A DNA stretch of 5,887 nucleotides from the NCBI GenBank assembly GCA_029864065.1, contig JAOTUD010000212.1, forward strand, positions 1 through 5,887. Reading direction: 5' to 3'. Below the pieces are notes generated by a model. The model saw only the letters and a program-made list of their open reading frames with translations. It was not told the DNA's origin and did no database searches. The position numbers were made by a program, and so were the translations under genes. Shown one piece after another: positions 1-5,656 of the stretch. The first letter of the stretch is position 1, and every line of letters starts with the position of its first letter. The DNA is from Gammaproteobacteria bacterium. GTDB taxonomy: Bacteria; Pseudomonadota; Gammaproteobacteria; GCA-001735895.

Positions 1-970
1 AGGCAAAATTGATCAGGTCGATTTCCTTTTCCCTGACCTTGTCCATGCCGACCCGGTGCAGCAGATCGAGCACCGCGCCGAGCATGATCGCACCGACGAT
101 GTTCGGCGTACCGGCTTCCTCGCGGTCGGGCAGGGTCTCGGTCGGCATGTATTCGGCAATGTAGACGTCGTCAACCATGCCACCGCCGAGCTCGGCCGGT
201 TTGATCGCATGCAACAGGTCGCTTTTGGCGATGACCGCGCCCGGTGAACCCGGGGCATAAATCTTGTGTCCGGAAAATACCAGCACGTCGATATCGGCGT
301 CGTTCATGCTGACCGGCGCATGTGCAATCATTTGCGATGCGTCGACGATCAGGTAAGCGCCGACCGCGTGCACCATGCGCGCGACATCGGCGAGCGGCGT
401 GATCGCGCCCGAAACATTGCTCGCGCCGGTAACGGCGATGTAATTGATGCTGCCGCCGTGCTCGTCGACGATGGCCTGCAGCCGCTCCATATCCAGCGCC
501 CCGTACCTTTCGAATTCGCCGAGGCAGGGGATATGCACTACCTGCGAGGTATGATAGCGGTGCGGTAAATCGTTCGAATGGTGTTCCATTTCCGAGACCA
601 GCACCACGTTGCGCTCGGGGCGCGCGCGTGACAGGCTTGCCGCCATGCGGTTGAAGCCCGCGGTCGCGCCGCTGCCGGCGAAAAATGCGCAGTATGCCTG
701 TGGATCTGCATCGACGAATTCGAGCACCTTCTGGTGCGCCCATTCGAAGGCGTGCGAGGCGCCGCGCGCCGCGTAGTGCAGGTCTGAATGGGTGCTGGCG
801 TAATGCTCGAGAAATTCATGGCCGATCTCGTAGGCCGGCGCCATCATCAACGTGGAAGCGGCGGAATCCAGGTAGATCCGCGGACCGCGCTTGCCATCGA
901 CGGTCGGATACTCGGTATCACGCCCAATAAAATTGGCCTGCAGGGTGGCCAGTAGGTCGGAATTGATCAT
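1..970 (-). CDS. Class V PLP-dependent aminotransferase, cysteine desulfurase (SufS/CsdA)-like, 3' end outside window
   Basis: One uninterrupted frame runs from an ATG at 970 to the window edge, giving 323 residues without the C-terminus. The ATG is the first possible start, because an in-frame TGA lies five codons upstream. The visible motifs are those of the class V aminotransferase fold: YLDSAAS near residues 33-39, AARGASHAFEWA at 67-78, the cofactor-stacking MEHHSN at 128-133, the cofactor-contacting DASQ at 210-213, and SGHK at 233-236, where K236 should form the Schiff base with PLP. These match SufS/CsdA in order and spacing, so sulfur removal from cysteine or a related beta-elimination or transamination is expected in the cytoplasm. 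The segment after the lysine reads YAPGSPG rather than the usual YGPTG, and the loop that would carry the catalytic cysteine is outside the window. The fold is therefore secure, but the substrate is not. No suf or isc genes are beside it. Confidence 0.85.
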   Translation of the reverse strand, partial: MINSDLLATLQANFIGRDTEYPTVDGKRGPRIYLDSAASTLMMAPAYEIGHEFLEHYASTHSDLHYAARGASHAFEWAHQKVLEFVDADPQAYCAFFAGSGATAGFNRMAASLSRARPERNVVLVSEMEHHSNDLPHRYHTSQVVHIPCLGEFERYGALDMERLQAIVDEHGGSINYIAVTGASNVSGAITPLADVARMVHAVGAYLIVDASQMIAHAPVSMNDADIDVLVFSGHKIYAPGSPGAVIAKSDLLHAIKPAELGGGMVDDVYIAEYMPTETLPDREEAGTPNIVGAIMLGAVLDLLHRVGMDKVREKEIDLINFA

Positions 971-996
971 CGGCGAGATTAGTCAGACAAAAACTC

Positions 997-1024
997 ATTG
1001 TCGCACAATCTGTTCGCTTGGCAA
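997..1024 (-). promoter_or_regulatory. Candidate sigma-70 promoter for the aminotransferase gene
   Basis: On the minus strand TTGCCA (1024-1019, five of six matches to the -35 consensus) is followed after 16 bases by GACAAT (1002-997, four of six matches to the -10 consensus). Transcription would start near 990, leaving a leader of about 20 bases before the ATG at 970. This would let the aminotransferase be expressed separately from the upstream same-strand PuuE-like gene, which ends at 1100. This is a match by eye only. Confidence 0.35.
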
Positions 1025-1099
1025 CATTTGAAATCACTGCCGGCCGCCTGGTGCCGCGCGCAGTCGGGGCGCGCGCTTCGATAAGGCCCGTCCGCCGCT

Positions 1100-2017
1100 T
1101 CAGGCCACGCCGTTCGGATAGTGCTCGGCCCAGTAGCGCGCCAGGTCGTCGCGACGACAGATCCAGACGCGCTCATGCTCGAGCAGGTAATCGAGGAAGT
1201 TATGCAGGCTGCCAATGCGGCCGGGGCGCCCGATCAGGCGTGCGTGCAGGCCGATCGTCATCATTTTCGGCTGGCTTTCGCCTTCCGCGTAGAGAATGTC
1301 GAAGCTGTCCTTGAGATAGGTGAAAAACTCGCTGCCGAGCTGGTAGTCGTTCTCGCCGCGGCCGAATTTCGAATCGTTGGTGTCGAGCGAATAAGGGATT
1401 AGCAGCAACCCGGGATAATCCCTCGACCAGTAAGGCAGGTCGTCGTTGTAGACATCGGAGTCGTACAGAAAATTGCCGGCTTCGACGACCAGTCGACGCG
1501 TATTGAGCGACGGCAGGCCGGCATAGTAACCCAGCGGCGGCTGCCCGGTCAGTTCGCGCACCTGTTCGATACTGTTGCGGATGTATTCGCGTTCCTCGGA
1601 TTCGTCGAGACCGTAGTAGTCAAACCAGCGCCAGCCGTGCGGCTGCAGGTCGAAGCCGGCGTCGATCATCGCCTGCAGCGCGCGCGGGTTTTGCCAGCCG
1701 GCGAGACCGACCAGGTTTACCGTTGCCTTCAGGTCGCGTTCGGTAAAGGCCTGCAGCAGGCGCCAGTAACCGACGCGGGATCCATATTCGTAGCTGGATT
1801 CGATATTCAGGTCGCGGCCGCCGATGCGCGCGACGACCTTGACGTCCGAGAGGCGGATTTCGGAGCGATCGTCGCCGTTCAGTATGCACAGCTCGCCGCC
1901 TTCCTCGTAATTGATGCAAAAATTAACCGCGATGCGGGCCTCGTCGGGCCATTGCACCTGCGGCGGCTGGTTCGCGTAACCGATAAAGTCGCGCGCCGGT
2001 TTGAAGGTGTCGTTCAT
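1100..2017 (-). CDS. puuE: PuuE-type allantoinase (polysaccharide deacetylase family)
   Basis: The protein has 305 residues, close to the roughly 300-310 of cofactor-independent PuuE allantoinases, which open the hydantoin ring of allantoin to allantoate in the cytoplasm. It shows the PuuE version of the NodB fold: DFIGY at 10-14, NYEEGGE at 36-42 in place of the metal-binding Asp motif, the SYEYGSRVG segment at 75-83, HGWRWFD at 127-133, NTRRLVVE at 172-179, LYDSD at 184-188, DTND at 212-215 and GLHARLIGRPGR at 256-267. Losing the first Asp motif and the second His of the deacetylase metal site is normal for PuuE. The residue before HGW is Pro124-region 'QPHGW', where I recall Ser in typical members. 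The ATG at 2017 has only a weak GGGT-like ribosome site. No other purine or ureide gene is visible nearby, so a related amidase substrate remains possible. Confidence 0.78.
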   Translation of the reverse strand: MNDTFKPARDFIGYANQPPQVQWPDEARIAVNFCINYEEGGELCILNGDDRSEIRLSDVKVVARIGGRDLNIESSYEYGSRVGYWRLLQAFTERDLKATVNLVGLAGWQNPRALQAMIDAGFDLQPHGWRWFDYYGLDESEEREYIRNSIEQVRELTGQPPLGYYAGLPSLNTRRLVVEAGNFLYDSDVYNDDLPYWSRDYPGLLLIPYSLDTNDSKFGRGENDYQLGSEFFTYLKDSFDILYAEGESQPKMMTIGLHARLIGRPGRIGSLHNFLDYLLEHERVWICRRDDLARYWAEHYPNGVA

Positions 2018-2365
2018 AGGTTGCTACCCGGTTCTGCTCCAATCGGCACAGCATGCACAGCGCCGCCAGGATTCGAAAACTAAGCATCGCGCGTTTTCGA
2101 CCGTTACGTCAAGATCGATTATGCCGCATTTCGATGCGGCGACATGCGGCCCGACAGGCCGCCGGTGTTGCCCTTCGTAACCACGACGCGGGACCCGCTG
2201 ATCCAGTTTTTGACCGGGTTGCCGGCCGGCGCCGCCGCTGACCCGGTTGCCATCGCGGCCGCAACTTTCGTGAACAGGGTAAACTCACGGCGTCCGCCTG
2301 CAAACTGGGTACGCGATATGATATGGGTTACACTGGCAAAATCGTTTAAACCCGGGGATACCGTA
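2018..2365. other. Divergent intergenic region between puuE-like and dioxygenase genes
   Basis: This 348-base stretch has open frames on both strands, but none has a convincing start, ribosome site or protein-like composition, so I regard it as non-coding and regulatory. It should hold both divergent promoters. On the plus strand TATGAT (2317-2322) is a plausible -10 without a clear -35. On the minus strand TTGACG (2112-2107) is a plausible -35 without a good -10. It also contains a perfect hairpin at 2123-2140 and two near-identical copies of TGACCSGGTTGCC around 2210-2223 and 2238-2250. Confidence 0.5.
2123..2140. repeat. Perfect inverted repeat: 7-bp stem with TTCG loop
   Basis: GCCGCAT (2123-2129), TTCG (2130-2133) and ATGCGGC (2134-2140) form an uninterrupted 7-bp stem with a tetraloop. 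No T-run follows on either strand, so it does not look like an intrinsic terminator. It could be an operator dyad, or an RNA hairpin in the leader of either divergent gene. Confidence 0.5.
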
Positions 2366-2974
2366 ATGCAAGATTCCACCCGCCGCAAGCTGTTGCTGGG
2401 ACTCGTGGCGCTGCCGATAACGCGCATCGCGTCGGCGTCGATTCCAACCCCGGCGGCTTCCGAGGGGCCCTTTTATCCGACCGGTGCCATGCGATTTAAC
2501 GACATCGACAACGACCTGGTCAGGGTGGGCGATGCGGTGGAGCAGGCCGGTGGCGAGGTCGTCAGGCTGTCCGGCCGCGTGCTCGATCGCGTCGGGAATC
2601 CGCTGCCGGCGGCGCGGGTCGAGATCTGGCAGTGCGATGTCAGTGGGCGTTACCTGCATCGCGGCGATTCCGGCTCGCGTCCGCGCGACCGGGCGTTTCA
2701 GGGTTTCGGCCATGACCTGACCGGCGCCGATGGCCGATACTCGTTTCGCACCATCAAACCGGTTCCCTATGCAGGGCGCACCCCGCATATACATGTCAAG
2801 GTTTTCATCGAAAACCGGGAACGTCTGACCACGCAATTTTATTTGCCCGACCATCCCGGCAACGCCCGCGACTGGCTCTACCAGCGCATTCCTGCCGCTC
2901 AGCGTGAACTGGTGACGATGAAATTTAACCCGGCGCAGGGCGAGCCCACCGCCATCGTAGACCTGGTCGTCTAG
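2366..2974 (+). CDS. Tat-exported intradiol ring-cleavage dioxygenase (protocatechuate 3,4-dioxygenase/catechol 1,2-dioxygenase fold)
   Basis: The 202-residue protein begins with a twin-arginine signal (STRRKLLLGL at 4-13, then a hydrophobic stretch and an ASA-like cleavage region near 22-25). Folded export to the periplasm, or lipid-free secretion, is therefore expected. The catalytic domain opens with EGPFYP (33-38), the signature start of bacterial intradiol enzymes, and continues with VEIWQCDVSGRY (85-96). All four non-heme Fe(III) ligands are recognisable: Y96, Y135 (KPVPY), H141 and H143 (PHIH). An Arg at 138 sits where the family has its active-site Arg. The reaction would be oxygen-dependent ortho cleavage of a catechol to a muconate. 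The start at 2366 is preferred to the longer frame from 2144, because GGGGA (2354-2358) lies 7 bases before it and the signal peptide begins there. No partner subunit gene is adjacent, so it probably acts alone. The ring substrate cannot be read from the sequence. Confidence 0.85.
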   Translation: MQDSTRRKLLLGLVALPITRIASASIPTPAASEGPFYPTGAMRFNDIDNDLVRVGDAVEQAGGEVVRLSGRVLDRVGNPLPAARVEIWQCDVSGRYLHRGDSGSRPRDRAFQGFGHDLTGADGRYSFRTIKPVPYAGRTPHIHVKVFIENRERLTTQFYLPDHPGNARDWLYQRIPAAQRELVTMKFNPAQGEPTAIVDLVV

Positions 2975-2982
2975 GTACCGCG

Positions 2983-3216
2983 TCAGGGCCAGAACAGGTA
3001 GTCGTCGGGGTTGCCCGGGTCGCTGGACAGCACGACGACGACCGCAACCAGGATTGCCAGCAGGGCGATCAGGGCAACCAGCAACTGGTGCCAGCGATAG
3101 TAGCGGCTGGAAGGCAGGTCGTCGGGATTCAGGCTACGGTAAACCAGGATCCACAGGATTACGCTCGCCAGCAGGCCAATGAAAAGTGCATCGACGGTGA
3201 ACTGCAGCCAGTCCAC
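2983..3216 (-). CDS. Small two-helix membrane protein, function unknown
   Basis: This 77-residue protein has two strongly hydrophobic segments, about residues 8-26 (ALFIGLLASVILWILVY) and 44-63 (LLVALIALLAILVAVVVVL). They are joined by a polar loop (LNPDDLPSSRYYRWHQ), and the tail is acidic (SSDPGNPDDYLFWP). The start is a GTG at 3216: no in-frame ATG lies upstream, and a GGG motif (3226-3224) sits 7 bases before it. The gene starts 4 bases after the stop of the 56-codon ORF, as expected for the last gene of the minus-strand cluster. Its stop is 8 bases from the stop of the convergent dioxygenase gene. I do not recognise the family. Confidence 0.72.
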   Translation of the reverse strand: MDWLQFTVDALFIGLLASVILWILVYRSLNPDDLPSSRYYRWHQLLVALIALLAILVAVVVVLSSDPGNPDDYLFWP

Positions 3217-3220
3217 TCTG

Positions 3221-3391
3221 TTACCCGTCGACCTCGTAAACGGGCCGCTCGATCTCGCGGTTACCTTGCCTGATGATTGGCGCCACGACCGGCAACCAGA
3301 TATTGCCGCAAACCAGGGTTCCGCAAATCCCGGGCGCAGCTGCGGACGCGTTGCGCCGGTAACCGGGGCGGACGTGCTCAGCTGTGGACAT
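3221..3391 (-). CDS. Small hypothetical protein (56 aa) bridging the VOC gene and the 77-aa membrane protein gene
   Basis: An ATG at 3391 lies inside the last codons of the VOC gene (14-base overlap, different frame). It opens 56 codons ending in TAA at 3221, just 4 bases before the next gene's GTG. That fit to the space between neighbours is the main argument that it is translated. The product starts polar (MSTAEHVRPGYRRNASAAAP), carries two cysteines (C23, C28) in an ICGTLVCGN segment, then a short hydrophobic stretch NIWLPVVAPII (30-40), and ends charged (REIERPVYEVDG). The third codon positions are GC-rich like the neighbours'. One hydrophobic stretch of about 11 residues is too short for a secure membrane helix. 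No strong ribosome site precedes it, so translational coupling to the VOC stop is the likely mode. The family is not recognised. Confidence 0.5.
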   Translation of the reverse strand: MSTAEHVRPGYRRNASAAAPGICGTLVCGNIWLPVVAPIIRQGNREIERPVYEVDG

Positions 3392-3764
3392 AGTTCGAGA
3401 CTTCGATCAGGTTGCCGTCCGGATCCCGGAAGTAGGCCGAAACGATTTCCCCGCTCGCGCCGGTGCGTTTTACCGGGCCCTCGATGATGTCGATGTCCTG
3501 TCGCTGCAGCTCCAGGATTACCCGCGAGACCGGGTCATCGATAATGAAGCAAAGGTCGGCGCTGCCGGGCTGCGCGCGCGCAGCCCTGGGTTCGAACTCG
3601 CGGCCCAGTTGATGCAGGTTTATTTTCTGCCGGCCGAAAACCAGCGCGACGCGACCTTGACCGAACTCGACTTTTTTCATACCCATGACTGTTTCGTAGA
3701 ACGCCACCGTCGTGTCGATATGGGCGACGGTCAAAACCAGGTGATCGATTCGGTTGATGCGCAT
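3378..3764 (-). CDS. VOC-fold metalloprotein (glyoxalase/bleomycin resistance/dioxygenase superfamily)
   Basis: The protein has 128 residues, the usual length of single-unit VOC proteins with two beta-alpha-beta-beta-beta modules. Module 1 has RIDHLVLTV (5-13) with metal ligand H8, AFYETVMGM (21-29) and NLHQLG (49-54) with H51. Module 2 has GSADLCFII (67-75) and DPDGNLIEVSNY (114-125) with metal ligand E121. These residues predict a divalent metal site in the cytoplasm. The GSADLCF plus DPDGNLIEVSNY pattern is that of the subgroup often annotated 'VOC family virulence protein', which lacks a defined substrate, so glyoxalase I or antibiotic resistance activity should not be assumed. The ATG at 3764 lies 31 bases after the 140-aa gene, and its stop is overlapped by the following 56-codon ORF, indicating shared transcription. 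Confidence 0.85.
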   Translation of the reverse strand: MRINRIDHLVLTVAHIDTTVAFYETVMGMKKVEFGQGRVALVFGRQKINLHQLGREFEPRAARAQPGSADLCFIIDDPVSRVILELQRQDIDIIEGPVKRTGASGEIVSAYFRDPDGNLIEVSNYVHS

Positions 3765-3795
3765 TGGTTCGGGTCGGAAGTTAGCTCGCCGAGGG

Positions 3796-4218
3796 TTACA
3801 TTACGACGCTGAAATTGAACATTCCGGCGACGCTGTTGGCCTGTTCGGCGACGACGAGGCTCTCCTTCAGCTCGCGTATGATTTCATCGTGGTCGTCGCT
3901 GAAAAAGCCGAACTTTATCCTGTTTTGTTCGATATGCCAGATCAGGTTGTTGAGCGTATCCACCGCATCCTGCGCCGCCATCCAGGTACCCTGTTGCGCC
4001 ATCAACTCGTCGGTCGATTCGACGCCCGGCGGCAGCTCGTCCGCGGACAGGTTGAACTGCAGATCGGTAAAGTCCTGAAACGACAGGAAATTGCTGAGGC
4101 CCAGCTGCCTGGTGAGCTTGTCCAGTTTTTTACTGTGCTTGTAGAGCGCGGGCTTGTCGCGTTCGTCCGCAACGACTTTTCCCTCGTGCAACAGGTTTGC
4201 CCAGAGCACGGTGCTCAT
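3796..4218 (-). CDS. Conserved-looking hypothetical soluble protein (140 aa)
   Basis: The 140-residue acidic protein has no signal peptide or membrane segment. It begins MSTVLWANLL, has a Lys-rich helix-like stretch YKHSKKLDKLTRQLG (26-40), a distinctive FLSFQDFTDLQFNLS region (44-58), a TDELMAQQGTW motif (69-79), two long amphipathic segments (83-100 and 110-128), and ends FNFSVVM. I recall similar unannotated proteins in gammaproteobacteria but no function. The start is well supported: GGAG (4228-4225) lies 6 bases before the ATG at 4218. The gene is followed after 31 bases by the VOC gene. Its ATG overlaps the TGA of a candidate 49-aa ORF in the ATGA arrangement. It is probably cytoplasmic and helical. 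A role in regulation or in binding a partner from the cluster is only a guess. Confidence 0.8.
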   Translation of the reverse strand: MSTVLWANLLHEGKVVADERDKPALYKHSKKLDKLTRQLGLSNFLSFQDFTDLQFNLSADELPPGVESTDELMAQQGTWMAAQDAVDTLNNLIWHIEQNRIKFGFFSDDHDEIIRELKESLVVAEQANSVAGMFNFSVVM

Positions 4219-4364
4219 GGTTTACTCCAGGATTCCCTGCCGTCGACATCTGCCCGGTAACCGGCAACCGGCACGGCGCAAACTCCCGCCTCCGGGTTAC
4301 AGCGGCCGAAACCCGCGTCGCGGGGCGCCAGGGATTTAATCATGTCTGGGTGTTTGCCGGCCAT
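4215..4364 (-). CDS. Candidate small ORF (49 aa) with ATGA overlap to the 140-aa gene
   Basis: An ATG at 4364 (or 4343) opens a frame whose TGA at 4217-4215 overlaps the ATG at 4218 of the next gene, the classic ATGA coupling signal. The product (MAGKHPDMIKSLAP..., ending GRESWSKP) has two cysteines (C22, C29) in a GRCNPEAGVCAVP segment and no membrane helix. Codon third positions are mostly G or C, as in the neighbours. Against it, no ribosome site is clear before either ATG, and the same frame stays open upstream into the antisense-shifted frame of the 71-aa gene, so the openness could be chance. If it is not coding, this 193-base gap (4219-4411) is an untranslated spacer in which I see no riboswitch-like motif. 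Confidence 0.3.
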   Translation of the reverse strand: MAGKHPDMIKSLAPRDAGFGRCNPEAGVCAVPVAGYRADVDGRESWSKP

Positions 4365-4411
4365 TACGGCTACATTCAACTTGCTTGTGCGTTTCAGGTC
4401 AAGATCGGCCT

Positions 4412-4627
4412 TCAGGCGGGTAACAAAAAATAGAGTATCGTGGCGGCAAACAGTAATCCGAATGCCGCCATGCCGTGCCGCCGCAACGGCCGCGATACCC
4501 CGCTTGCGGCGTCGATCCAGTGAGGGTAAAACAGCATCCACTTTTTGCCGGTCTCGCGAAAAGCGAGATACGACACGACGCAGCTGTAGATGATAGCCGC
4601 GGCCAGCAAACCGTAAACGAGGATCAT
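4412..4627 (-). CDS. Small two-helix membrane protein, function unknown
   Basis: The 71-residue protein has hydrophobic segments at about residues 2-22 (ILVYGLLAAAIIYSCVVSYLA) and 53-70 (MAAFGLLFAATILYFLLP). Between them is a basic/aromatic loop (RETGKKWMLFYPHWIDAASG). The basic loop suggests that the loop is cytoplasmic and both ends are outside. It is the first gene of the minus-strand cluster and is divergent from mmuM. The ATG at 4627 has no strong Shine-Dalgarno sequence. The next firm gene begins 193 bases downstream, so it may or may not share a transcript with the rest. It has no recognisable sequence similarity to the other small membrane protein at 2983-3216, apart from the same two-helix plan. 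I do not recognise the family. Confidence 0.68.
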   Translation of the reverse strand: MILVYGLLAAAIIYSCVVSYLAFRETGKKWMLFYPHWIDAASGVSRPLRRHGMAAFGLLFAATILYFLLPA

Positions 4628-4674
4628 TAAAGAAGGGTAACGAAAAAATATCCGGACCGCATGTTTTTCAAGGT

Positions 4675-4680
4675 TAGAAT
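4675..4680 (+). promoter_or_regulatory. Candidate -10 element for mmuM
   Basis: TAGAAT (five of six matches to TATAAT) lies 34 bases before the mmuM ATG, in the 87-base gap between divergent genes. No good -35 is visible at the expected spacing, so this is weak. An alternative in-frame ATG at 4661 would place this site inside the coding region, another reason to prefer the start at 4715. Confidence 0.25.
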
Positions 4681-4714
4681 AGGCGCATTTGTTAGCAGGG
4701 ATCCACGTTCAATC

Positions 4715-5656
4715 ATGGTAGTCGACGATATCAGGGCGGTCGTCGCTTCGGGCCGCCCGCTGCTGCTCGATGGCGGTCTCGGCAGCGAACTTAAGCGGCG
4801 CGGCCTCGACATCAGCTCCCCGCTGTGGAGCGCCGAACTGCTGCTGCGGCAACCGCAGGCGCTGCGCCAGGTGCATCGCGATTACCTGCAGGCCGGCGCG
4901 CAGTGCATCACCACGGCGAGCTACCAGGCCAGTATCCCGGGGCTGGCCGCGCGGGGCCTGTCGGAGGCCGAAATCGAAGCCGTTTTCAGGGTCTCGGTCG
5001 AACTCGCCTGCGAGGTGCGCGACGACTTCGTGCGCAGCCATCCCGGGTCAGGGTTTCGTCCGCTGGTGGCGGCCAGCGTCGGGCCTTACGGCGCCTTTCT
5101 CGCGGACGGCTCCGAATACCGCGGTAATTACGGCCTTGGCGACGCCGATCTGCGCGAGTTTCACGAGCAGCGCCTGCGCTGGCTCGACGACAGCGACGCC
5201 GACCTGATCGCCTGCGAAACCATCCCCGATCTGCAGGAGGCCAGGGTGCTGAGCCGTTTGCTGGAGTCGGTTACCACCCCGTCCTGGATCAGCTTTTGCT
5301 GTCGCGACTCGCAGCGGCTGCACGACGGGCATTTGCTGGCAGAGGCGGCCGGCCTGCTGCGCGATCATGTGCAGGTGTTTGCAGTCGGGATCAACTGCTG
5401 TGCTCCCGGTGACGTCGAGTCCCTGATCGGCGAAATGCGCGCCGTGGCGGGCGCGAAGCTGATTGTGGTTTACCCGAATTCGGGTCAACAGTATGATGCG
5501 GATGCAAAGCAGTGGAGCGGCGCGGGCGGTCTGCGGCACTGGTCGGAGTTCGCCGGGCGCTGGTTCCATGCCGGTGCCGGCATTATCGGCGGCTGCTGCA
5601 CGATCGGACCGGCGTATATTCGGCAACTGGCGTCCAGAGAATCATGGCATTACTGA
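4715..5656 (+). CDS. mmuM: Homocysteine S-methyltransferase (MmuM type)
   Basis: The protein has 313 residues, against about 310 for E. coli MmuM, which it resembles along its whole length. It transfers a methyl group from S-methylmethionine (or S-adenosylmethionine) to homocysteine, giving methionine, in the cytoplasm. Visible hallmarks are LLLDGGLGSEL (16-26), LWSAELL (37-43), GAQCITTASYQ (61-71), SVGPYGAFLADGSEYRG (121-137), ACETIPD (166-172), VVYPNSGQQYD (251-261), and the zinc-binding cysteines C228 (GINC), C294 and C295 (GGCC), all present. The ATG at 4715 matches the family N-terminus. The upstream ATG at 4661 would add 18 unlike residues across the promoter region. The ribosome site is weak (AGGG about 14 bases upstream). 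The 3' end overlaps the dehydrogenase gene by 13 bases, so the two are probably co-translated. No S-methylmethionine permease gene is seen next to it. Confidence 0.9.
   Translation: MVVDDIRAVVASGRPLLLDGGLGSELKRRGLDISSPLWSAELLLRQPQALRQVHRDYLQAGAQCITTASYQASIPGLAARGLSEAEIEAVFRVSVELACEVRDDFVRSHPGSGFRPLVAASVGPYGAFLADGSEYRGNYGLGDADLREFHEQRLRWLDDSDADLIACETIPDLQEARVLSRLLESVTTPSWISFCCRDSQRLHDGHLLAEAAGLLRDHVQVFAVGINCCAPGDVESLIGEMRAVAGAKLIVVYPNSGQQYDADAKQWSGAGGLRHWSEFAGRWFHAGAGIIGGCCTIGPAYIRQLASRESWHY

Noticed and set aside
1056..1076. GC-rich dyad (GCGCGC ... GCGCGC) after the puuE-like stop, considered as a terminator.
   Set aside because: No T-run follows on either strand, and GCGCGC is itself self-complementary and common at this base composition.
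2119..2253. A 44-codon minus-strand ORF in the divergent gap, ending at the hairpin.
   Set aside because: It has no ribosome site, the frame includes the inverted repeat, and it has low-complexity Ala/Gly-rich composition. It is more likely chance openness in GC-rich DNA.
2144..2365. In-frame N-terminal extension of the dioxygenase from an ATG at 2144 (74 extra residues).
   Set aside because: The extension has no family similarity, would bury the twin-arginine signal inside the protein, and has no ribosome site, whereas GGGGA precedes the ATG at 2366 at good spacing.
3384..3812. Long plus-strand frame (142 codons) opposite the VOC gene.
   Set aside because: It is the antisense shadow of a clear VOC-fold protein whose metal ligands and motifs are all in the minus-strand frame.
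4219..4411. Possible riboswitch or structured leader before the 140-aa gene.
   Set aside because: I could not match the conserved cores of the cobalamin, TPP, glycine or SAM riboswitches. Only a 5-bp hairpin (CCCGC/GCGGG) is visible, with no terminator-like T-run.
4661..4714. Upstream ATG at 4661 as start of mmuM.
   Set aside because: The added 18 residues do not match the MmuM N-terminus, and they cover the only plausible promoter region between the divergent genes.
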